From the NCBI GenBank assembly GCA_035295665.1, contig DATGIQ010000126.1, forward strand, positions 1-13,286: 13,286 bases of DNA, given 5' to 3'. Positions 7,467 to 13,286 of this stretch are shown here, in pieces. Position 1 is the stretch's first letter, and each line of letters begins with the position of its first letter. Made by a program: the position numbers and the translations under genes. This stretch comes from DATGIQ01 sp035295665 (GTDB lineage: Bacteria; Planctomycetota; Planctomycetia; Gemmatales; Gemmataceae). The notes below the pieces were generated by a model that saw nothing but the letters and a program-made list of their open reading frames with translations, made no database searches and was not told the origin of the DNA.

Positions 7467-8636
7467 ATGGCGAAACGGAGGGGCCGCCCAGATGTGGCCC
7501 TTCTCATTGAGACTTCCAATGCCTATGCGCGGGGGTTGCTGCGTGGCATCCGGGCCTACATTCGGGAGCATCGTTCGTGGTCCATTTACGTCGGCGAGCA
7601 ACGGCGCGGGGAACCGGCGCCCTTGTGGCTGAAGAAGTGGCACGGCGATGGGATCATTGCCCGCATCGAAAGTGCGGCGATTGCAGAAGCCGTAGTCGGT
7701 TCCGGTCTACCTGCCATTGATGTGAGTGCGGCCCGCTATGTGCCGGAACTGCTCTATGTCGAAACGGACGATGCCGCCATCGCCCGCTTGGCGGCCGAGC
7801 ACCTCATGCAGCGGGGATTTCGGCACTACGGCTACTGCGGCGACCCGCGTTTCAATTGGTCCAATTGGCGCGAGGAGCATTTTCAACAGCGGATCGCCGA
7901 AGGAGGGTTCGATTGCAGCATCTACCGCTCATCGCCGCGCCGCCGCGGCAGTGCCACATGGGAACAAGACCGGGCAAGCATCGCCGACTGGATTCGCCAC
8001 TTGCCCAAACCAGTCGGCGTCATGGCTTGCTATGATATCCGTGGCCGGGAAGTGCTCGATGCCTGTCGCCAGCTTGGCGTCAGTGTGCCTGACGAGGTCG
8101 CCGTCATTGGCGTGGACAATGACGAGCTCCTGTGCGACCTCGCCGATCCGCCCCTGTCGAGTGTGATCCCCGACACACAGCGCACGGGCTACGAGGCGGC
8201 GCATCTCCTCGATCTGCTGATGGCCGGTAAATCCGAGCTTCCCACCGCGCACTTGATCAAACCACTCGGTATCGTGACGCGCGATTCGACCGACGTGCTG
8301 GCTACCGATGATAGTGACCTGTCGGCTGCGGTGCGGTTCATTCGTGCCCATGCCACGCTGGGCATCAAGGTCGAAGACGTGCTCCGGGCGGTCCCTCTTT
8401 CACGCCGGGTCCTGGAAGCACGCTTTCAGAAACTGCTCGGCCGGACCCCGCACGAGGAAATTACCCGCGTGCAAATTGAACGGGTCAAGGAACTCCTCGC
8501 CGAGACCAACCTCTCGTTGTCGGCCATCGCTCACCGTGCCGGTTACCGGCACGTGGAATACATGAGCGTGGCGTTCAAACGAGAGACAGGGCAGCCGCCC
8601 AGCGTTTACCGAGCCCTCCACCACAAAAAGACATGA
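7467..8636 (+). CDS. XylR-like transcriptional regulator (LacI-type sensor domain plus AraC HTH)
   Basis: The 389-residue protein aligns along its whole length with the layout of E. coli XylR (392 residues). Residues about 8-270 form a periplasmic-binding-protein-like sugar sensor (VALLIETSNAYARGLLRGI; later GVMACYDIRGREVLDACRQL and AVIGVDNDELLCDLADPPLS). Residues about 283-385 form the AraC-type DNA-binding domain with two helix-turn-helix units, the second being LSAIAHRAGYRHVEYMSVAF. Such proteins bind direct-repeat sites as dimers and switch on sugar-use genes when the sugar binds. Start choice: 7467 matches the XylR N-terminus; 7437 (GAGAGG ten bases upstream) and 7428 are in-frame alternatives. 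No xylose isomerase or kinase is nearby, so the inducer may not be xylose. Operators A and B flank this gene and the next divergent pair, making it the likely local regulator. It is convergent with the LamG gene. Confidence 0.9.
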   Translation: MAKRRGRPDVALLIETSNAYARGLLRGIRAYIREHRSWSIYVGEQRRGEPAPLWLKKWHGDGIIARIESAAIAEAVVGSGLPAIDVSAARYVPELLYVETDDAAIARLAAEHLMQRGFRHYGYCGDPRFNWSNWREEHFQQRIAEGGFDCSIYRSSPRRRGSATWEQDRASIADWIRHLPKPVGVMACYDIRGREVLDACRQLGVSVPDEVAVIGVDNDELLCDLADPPLSSVIPDTQRTGYEAAHLLDLLMAGKSELPTAHLIKPLGIVTRDSTDVLATDDSDLSAAVRFIRAHATLGIKVEDVLRAVPLSRRVLEARFQKLLGRTPHEEITRVQIERVKELLAETNLSLSAIAHRAGYRHVEYMSVAFKRETGQPPSVYRALHHKKT

Positions 8637-8693
8637 GCGAAGGATGGCCCAAGTAAGCTCTCCGCCAGGCGGCTGCTCGATCCGGTGCCATTG

Positions 8694-9419
8694 TCAAGGA
8701 GGTGTACCATTCGGTCCGGCATTGAAGTCGGCGGCTACCTCGGCAGCCGATAGCGGCCGATCGTAGATCCGGAATTCATTGATGGTGCCGTTGAAGTACG
8801 GATCGTTGTACTGCGATTTACCCAGGTAATTGTTGTTCGTAAATCCCATGGCCGCGGGCGAGTTCGTGTAACCGTAGACGACGGTGTTCACCTGCCCGTT
8901 CACATACAGGCTGGCGATCTGATTGTCGGCATCGATGGTAACGACGACGTGAGTCTCCACCTGGACGGGGAAAGCGGGAGCGGCTTGAACCTGCTGCTCT
9001 GCGCCAGCGCCGCCGACCGTGAGGGCAAACCGCGGGACCAGATTGGAGCCGTTCTGCGGCGTGAAGAACATGTTGGTCGTTGGGCTCGTTCCGAAATCAA
9101 AGATGCGCGACCAGGATTGTCCCGGAGAATGATCCCAGGTGACCCAGGTCTCAAACGAGCAATTGGAGAGAGCAGCCAACGTGTCCCCAATCGGCAGCTG
9201 CACATACGTTCCGGCGGTGCCATCCAAAGCGACTTGGCCGTCGGAGGTGATGGCGGCATTCCCCATGAGGATACCGTCTTCTCCGCCCACCGAGTCACTG
9301 GCGTCATTAGTAAAGCTGTAGCGGTGAATGATATCCGCTTGGCTGAGCGCGGGGACCGCCAACCACAGGGCGATCGCGGCCAAGCCGCATCCGCGCCAAG
9401 AAATCTTACTCATCTGCAT
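8694..9419 (-). CDS. Secreted LamG/concanavalin A-like domain protein
   Basis: This 241-residue protein starts with a signal peptide (MQMSKISWRGCGLAAIALWL, cleavage likely after ALSQA28). The rest is a single LamG-like jelly-roll: IIHRYSFTNDASDSVGG near the start, then CSFETWVTW, VVVTIDADNQIASLYVNGQ, and the closing GTINEFRIYDRPLSAAEV, all hallmarks of LamG/Laminin_G_3 domains in planctomycete exported proteins. Such domains usually bind carbohydrate or protein ligands. No PEP-CTERM anchor or catalytic domain is present; it stops shortly after the LamG fold. The start at 9419 is fixed by GGAGGG (complement of 9426-9431) at 6-base spacing. It is divergent from the ThuA-dehydrogenase gene across a 327-base region holding operator B. 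A role in binding a substrate at the cell surface is inferred. Confidence 0.88.
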   Translation of the reverse strand: MQMSKISWRGCGLAAIALWLAVPALSQADIIHRYSFTNDASDSVGGEDGILMGNAAITSDGQVALDGTAGTYVQLPIGDTLAALSNCSFETWVTWDHSPGQSWSRIFDFGTSPTTNMFFTPQNGSNLVPRFALTVGGAGAEQQVQAAPAFPVQVETHVVVTIDADNQIASLYVNGQVNTVVYGYTNSPAAMGFTNNNYLGKSQYNDPYFNGTINEFRIYDRPLSAAEVAADFNAGPNGTPP

Positions 9420-9573
9420 GTCACTCCCTCCATTCAGTTGAAAAAAGCATAGGAAGCACTTCTCCGACCTGCCATACGATGGTCTCGATCGGACACAACG
9501 ATTCCCCACCCGGATCGGCCCCACAAGCCGCCGGGTCATGAACTCCGCTAGATACCAACGTCGCAGGGTCTGG

Positions 9574-9594
9574 AGAATCAAGCGTCCTGATTCT
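9574..9594. repeat. Palindrome overlapping the LamG promoter
   Basis: AGAATCA (9574-9580) and TGATTCT (9588-9594) are perfect inverted repeats with a 7-base spacer. The right arm overlaps the predicted - strand -10 box, and the rest covers the expected transcription start near 9583. This is where a repressor could act, or it may form a hairpin at the 5' end of the transcript. A 7-bp palindrome can also occur by chance. Confidence 0.35.
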
Positions 9595-9595
9595 A
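9590..9595 (-). promoter_or_regulatory. -10 element of the LamG gene
   Basis: On the - strand this reads TAGAAT, five of six matches to TATAAT. It lies 19 bases from the CCATGAG edge of operator B, against 20 bases for the equivalent TACAAT by operator A. The repeated arrangement supports both calls. It implies a leader of about 160 bases before the LamG start at 9419. Confidence 0.5.
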
Positions 9596-9614
9596 CCTGG
9601 CTGTGCAAAGTTCG

Positions 9615-9648
9615 CCATGAGAAAGTGCGCAATTCTGATGAGGTTTTT
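9615..9648. promoter_or_regulatory. Operator B, candidate AraC/XylR-type binding site
   Basis: Half-sites CATGAG (9616-9621) and GATGAG (9637-9642) are 21 bp apart, as in operator A, with the same GCGCAATTCT core and a T6 tract at 9644-9649. It differs from operator A at only four of 34 positions (9625, 9626, 9637, 9643). Position relative to the LamG -10 box suggests activation of that gene; it could also act on the ThuA-dehydrogenase gene, whose start is 98 bases away. Confidence 0.65.
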
Positions 9649-9746
9649 TACCCCAGACTGGCGGCGTGCAGCCAGAGCCAATAAGTCGATAGTACCGGGT
9701 AAATTCTTTCACACACGGATTATCCATGATCGTGGGACCTTTTCTC

Positions 9747-12700
9747 ATGAGACGCCTTCTGACTGTTCTCCTTGGCTCATGGCTGTTGGCCTCCGCACTC
9801 ACCGCGAATGAGTCGGGCCGTTCCATCAAGATCCTGTTCCTCGGCGACAAGGGCCATCATAACCCGGCCGAGCGGTTCCGTCAGCTTCAGCCAATCCTGG
9901 CGAAGCGCGGCATCGATTTGACTTATACCGAGGAGGTCAAGGCGCTCAACGCACAGACCCTTTCCGCCTACGACGGCCTGATGATCTATGCTAACACCAC
10001 GCGGATCACGCCGGAACAGGAAAAGGCCTTGATCGATTTTGTCGAGGGAGGCAAGGGATTCATCCCCCTCCACTGTGCGTCCTACTGCTTTTTGAATTCG
10101 CCCAAGTATATCGAGTTGGTCGGTGCCCAGTTCAAGAGCCATGGCACCGGCACGTTTCGCACCACCATTGCCGCGCCAGATCATCCCCTCATGAAGGGGT
10201 TCCAGGGATTCGAAAGCTGGGACGAGACGTACGTCCACACCAAACACAACGACAAGGACCGTACGATTCTGGAATACCGCACGGACGGGGCGACCAAGGA
10301 GCCCTGGACATGGGTCCGGACCCAGGGCAAGGGGCGAATCTTTTACACGGCCTGGGGGCATGATCAACGAACGTGGGGCAACCCGGGCTTCCAGAATCTG
10401 GTCGAACGGGGCATTCGCTGGGCAACGCGGAACGACCTAAGCGTGGTGGCGGATTATCGGGCCGAGCTCCCCTTCCCGATTCCCAAGATGACGCCGAAGC
10501 GGACGGATGTTCAACCGTTCGAGTACATCGATGTCGGCAAGAAAATCCCCAACTACACACCGGGCCGGGTGTGGGGCATCCAGGGCGAACCGTTCAGCAA
10601 GATGCAGGTGCCACTGCCCCCGGAGGAGTCCATCAAGCATCTGGTAGTGCCGGAGGGTTTCCACCCGGAGCTGTTCATCTCCGAGAAGGATCTCGGCGGC
10701 GGCAAGCCGATCTGCATGAATTGGGACGAGCGCGGACGGCTGTGGGTTGCGATGACGTACGACTATCCCAACGCACTCCAGCCGGCCGGCGAAGGGCATG
10801 ATCGCATCGTTGTCTGCGAGGACACCGACGGCGACGGCAGGGCCGACAAGGTCACCGTGTTCGCAGAGAAGCTCAGCATTCCGACCAGCTTGATCTTTTC
10901 GCGCGGCGGAGTCATTGCCTTCGATGCCAAGCAAACGATCTTCCTCAAGGATACCGATGGCGACGGCAAAGCCGATACGCGCGAGGTCCTGTTCGGGACT
11001 TGGGCAATGCCGGATACGCACGGCGGGCCGAGCAACATGCAGTACGGCCTGGACAATTGGATCTGGGCAATGCAGGGGTACAACAACTCGCGGCTCACTG
11101 TGGGAGGAGAGACGCACCAGTTCCGGCAAGGTTTTTTACGCTTCAAGCCGGACGCTTCGAAGCTGGAATTCATCCGTTCGACAGACAACAACACCTGGGG
11201 GCTCGGCATCAGCGAGGAAGGGATCATTTTCGGTTCCACAGCCAACCGCAATCCGAGTGTGTACATGCCGATCCCGAACCGCTATTACGAGGCGGTGCGC
11301 GGCTGGGCACCGTCCTTGACATTGCACACGATGGCCGACACGTATTTATTTCACCCCATTACCGACAAGGTGCGGCAGGTCGATCAGTTTGGCGGATATA
11401 CGGCTGGGGCAGGCCATTCGCTGTACACGGCCCGCGCCTATCCGAAGGAATACTGGAACCGCACGGCCTTCGTGAGTGATCCGACCGGCCACCTCACGGG
11501 CACGTTTGTGATCCGCCACGACGGGAGCGATTTTCATTCGAGCAATCCCTTCAACCTGGTGGCCAGCGATGATGAGTGGACCGCCCCGATCATGGCGGAG
11601 GTTGGCCCGGACGGCAACGTGTGGGTGATCGATTGGTACAACTACATTGTGCAGCATAATCCGACGCCGATCGGTTTCAGGACGGGCAAAGGAGCGGCGT
11701 ATGAGACGGATCTCCGCGACAAAAAATATGCCCGAATTTATCGCATCGTTTACGACGGCCCCGGCGCCGCCCCGCGGAAGCAGGCCCCCTTCAGCCTCGC
11801 GAATGCCTCTCCGCAAAAACTAGTCGAGACACTCAAACACCCCAACCTCTTCTGGCGGCGGCACGCTCAGCGGCTGCTGGTCGAACGCGGGCAGCAGGAC
11901 GTGGTGCCGGCCCTGCTCGAGATGGCCCGCGATCGCTCCGTGGACGAGATCGGTTTGAACGTCGGAGCCATCCACGCCCTGTGGACCCTGCACGGGCTTG
12001 GCGCCCTGAGCGGAACGAACGCCGACGCAACGGCCGTCGCCGTAGCCGCACTGAAGCACCCGTCGGCTGGAGTCCGCCGCAATGCCGTGCAGGTGTTGCC
12101 GCGTACTGCGAATTCCGTGACGGCCATCTTGGATGCCGGTCTCTACAAGGATCCGGATCCTCAGGTTCGCCTGATGGCTTTGCTCGCGCTGGCCGATCAA
12201 CCCGCACTACCGGCCGCCGGCCCAGCTATCGTGGCCGTACTGAATGATCCAAAGAACGTCGACGACCGCTGGATCCCTGACGCGGTTACCTGTGCCGCAG
12301 CCAAGAACAGTGATTCGTTTCTCCCGGCGGTGGCCGGCTCCGTTTCCCAATCTTCTTCCCCGGCCGCAGGAGGAGCGAGTAACGTGAGCGGGCGGCCATC
12401 GGCGAAGCTGCTCACCGTGACCACGATTGTTGCCGAGCATTATGCTCGCGGCGCTCCTGTGGAATCGGTGCGGTCTATCATTGCGGGTTTGAAGGATACC
12501 GAGCCGGCAATTGCTGCCGCAGTCGTGCGCGGACTGACGAAAGGCTGGCCTGCCGACAAGCCACCGATGCTCGATGACCGCCTGGAGACAGATTTAGTGA
12601 GTGTCCTCAATCGGCTGGCGCCAGACCAGCGCGGCGTACTGATCAAGATGGCGACGGCCTGGGGGAGCAAGAAGTTCGAACAGTACGCCGCCGAGACCGT

Positions 12701-13286
12701 TCGCACGCTGCGGACCGAAGTCCAGAACGACTCGCTGCCGACCAGCAAACGGCTGGCGTCGGCGCGGGAGTTAATCGGCTATCGGAACAACGACCCGGAA
12801 GTGGTGCGGACAGTTCTCGATCTCATCACACCGGCCACGCCGCCCGATTTGGCCGTTGGCCTGCTGGACGCAATGCGAACCAGTGAATCCGCGGAAGCCG
12901 GCCGATTGATCCTCGAACGTCTTCCGACGCTGACTCCGGCGCTACGTACCGCCGGGCTCAGTGTCGTGCTGACCCGCCCGGAATGGACGAGGGCATTTCT
13001 GGAGGGCGCAAACAAAGGACAGTTCCAGCTGGCGGAACTTTCGCTGGATCAGCGGCAGGCGTTGGCCCAGCACCCCAACCGCGGCATCCGCGCCTTGACC
13101 CAGCAACTACTGCGGCGCGGCAATGTGCTGCCGAATCCCGACCGCCAAAGGGTGCTGGAAGAGTTTTTACCGATCACCAAGGAACGAGGCGATCCAGCCG
13201 CGGGCAAAATCGTGTTCAAGAACACCTGTGCGAAGTGCCATGTTCACGGTACCGAAGGCAACCGAATCGGTCCGGACCTGACCGGG
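9747..13286 (+). CDS. Exported ThuA / PVC-type dehydrogenase / HEAT / cytochrome c fusion (3' end beyond window)
   Basis: The frame is open for 1180 codons to the window edge. Order: signal peptide (MRRLLTVLLGSWLLASALTA); ThuA-like, glutamine-amidotransferase-fold domain, about 27-230 (IKILFLGDKGHHNPAERF, GFIPLHCASYCF, IFYTAWGHDQRTW); planctomycete/Verrucomicrobia membrane-bound dehydrogenase domain, about 300-672, a beta-propeller with two D-x-D-G-D-G motifs (DTDGDGRADK from 359, DTDGDGKADT from 402); alpha-helical HEAT-like repeats, about 690-1120; and the start of a PVC-type haem domain with CAKCH (C1161, C1164, H1165). Such proteins are thought to oxidise sugars or related compounds in the periplasm and pass electrons to the covalent haem; ThuA relatives act in keto-sugar metabolism. 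Substrate unknown. ATG 9726 is an in-frame alternative; neither start has a strong ribosome site, and 9747 gives the better signal peptide. It is divergent from the LamG gene. Confidence 0.92.
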   Translation, partial: MRRLLTVLLGSWLLASALTANESGRSIKILFLGDKGHHNPAERFRQLQPILAKRGIDLTYTEEVKALNAQTLSAYDGLMIYANTTRITPEQEKALIDFVEGGKGFIPLHCASYCFLNSPKYIELVGAQFKSHGTGTFRTTIAAPDHPLMKGFQGFESWDETYVHTKHNDKDRTILEYRTDGATKEPWTWVRTQGKGRIFYTAWGHDQRTWGNPGFQNLVERGIRWATRNDLSVVADYRAELPFPIPKMTPKRTDVQPFEYIDVGKKIPNYTPGRVWGIQGEPFSKMQVPLPPEESIKHLVVPEGFHPELFISEKDLGGGKPICMNWDERGRLWVAMTYDYPNALQPAGEGHDRIVVCEDTDGDGRADKVTVFAEKLSIPTSLIFSRGGVIAFDAKQTIFLKDTDGDGKADTREVLFGTWAMPDTHGGPSNMQYGLDNWIWAMQGYNNSRLTVGGETHQFRQGFLRFKPDASKLEFIRSTDNNTWGLGISEEGIIFGSTANRNPSVYMPIPNRYYEAVRGWAPSLTLHTMADTYLFHPITDKVRQVDQFGGYTAGAGHSLYTARAYPKEYWNRTAFVSDPTGHLTGTFVIRHDGSDFHSSNPFNLVASDDEWTAPIMAEVGPDGNVWVIDWYNYIVQHNPTPIGFRTGKGAAYETDLRDKKYARIYRIVYDGPGAAPRKQAPFSLANASPQKLVETLKHPNLFWRRHAQRLLVERGQQDVVPALLEMARDRSVDEIGLNVGAIHALWTLHGLGALSGTNADATAVAVAALKHPSAGVRRNAVQVLPRTANSVTAILDAGLYKDPDPQVRLMALLALADQPALPAAGPAIVAVLNDPKNVDDRWIPDAVTCAAAKNSDSFLPAVAGSVSQSSSPAAGGASNVSGRPSAKLLTVTTIVAEHYARGAPVESVRSIIAGLKDTEPAIAAAVVRGLTKGWPADKPPMLDDRLETDLVSVLNRLAPDQRGVLIKMATAWGSKKFEQYAAETVRTLRTEVQNDSLPTSKRLASARELIGYRNNDPEVVRTVLDLITPATPPDLAVGLLDAMRTSESAEAGRLILERLPTLTPALRTAGLSVVLTRPEWTRAFLEGANKGQFQLAELSLDQRQALAQHPNRGIRALTQQLLRRGNVLPNPDRQRVLEEFLPITKERGDPAAGKIVFKNTCAKCHVHGTEGNRIGPDLTG

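Larger units (their letters stand above)
9420..9746. other. Divergent intergenic region between LamG and ThuA-dehydrogenase genes
   Basis: This 327-base stretch holds the LamG ribosome site next to 9420, a 7-bp-arm palindrome (9574-9594), a - strand -10 box (9590-9595) and operator B (9615-9648). From 9650 to 9746 I see no convincing sigma-70 promoter for the + strand gene; GATAGT at 9688-9693 is the nearest -10-like hexamer, without a good -35. No small gene is supported. Confidence 0.6.

Noticed and set aside
7247..7643. Several - strand open frames across the regulator promoter region
   Set aside because: They share similar peptide fragments with frames near 9421-9850 only because operators A and B are translated in both; the similarity is in DNA, not protein.
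8637..8693. Terminator between the regulator and LamG genes
   Set aside because: CCGCC-A-GGCGG at 8662-8672 has a one-base loop and no T-run, so it cannot form a convincing terminator hairpin.
10437..11129. 230-codon antisense frame inside the ThuA-dehydrogenase gene
   Set aside because: The + strand frame is continuous with clear dehydrogenase motifs; the antisense frame shows no domain.

Overview
The window reads as a chromosomal segment of a planctomycete (phylum Planctomycetota). The evidence is a DUF1559 protein with a type II pilin-like N-terminus, a small carboxypeptidase-regulatory-type lipoprotein next to it, a DUF4954 protein, an AraC/XylR-type regulator with a LacI-like sensor domain, and a very large exported ThuA / PVC-type dehydrogenase / HEAT / cytochrome c fusion. 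Base composition is GC-rich throughout. I cannot place it below phylum with confidence. I see no mobile element, CRISPR array, tRNA or rRNA.

Region 1 (1-3166, + strand) is an amino-sugar/cell-surface cluster. It holds the last 25 codons of glmS (glucosamine-6-phosphate synthase), a UDP-sugar 4-epimerase-like SDR enzyme, and a DUF4954 protein with hexapeptide-like beta-helix repeats. Spacing is tight (82 and 43 bases), so they probably form one operon. Region 2 (3167-3345) separates convergent genes and contains two consecutive inverted-repeat structures.

Region 3 (3346-7250, - strand) has three genes in one direction: a small lipoprotein, a DUF1559 pseudopilin-like protein and a secreted S9 prolyl-oligopeptidase/DPP-IV-like peptidase. 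Region 4 (7251-8636) is the divergent promoter region and the XylR-like regulator on the + strand. Region 5 (8694-9419, - strand) is a secreted LamG/concanavalin-like domain protein. Region 6 (9420-13286, + strand) is a divergent promoter region followed by the giant ThuA-dehydrogenase fusion. That gene runs off the window just after its CxxCH haem motif.

The most interesting signal is in the two divergent intergenic regions. Each carries a near-identical 34-bp element (7305-7338 and 9615-9648, 30 of 34 positions the same). Each element has CATGAG-type direct half-sites exactly 21 bp apart, the geometry expected for an AraC-family dimer. In both cases a good -10 hexamer on the - strand (TACAAT, TAGAAT) lies 19-20 bp beyond the element, so the element sits at or overlaps the -35 position. 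I infer a local regulon: the XylR-like protein senses a sugar and activates the lipoprotein/DUF1559/peptidase unit and the LamG gene, probably itself, and possibly the ThuA-dehydrogenase gene. This would couple sugar sensing to a periplasmic/surface substrate-binding and oxidation set. The regulator-site link is inferred from geometry and position, not demonstrated.
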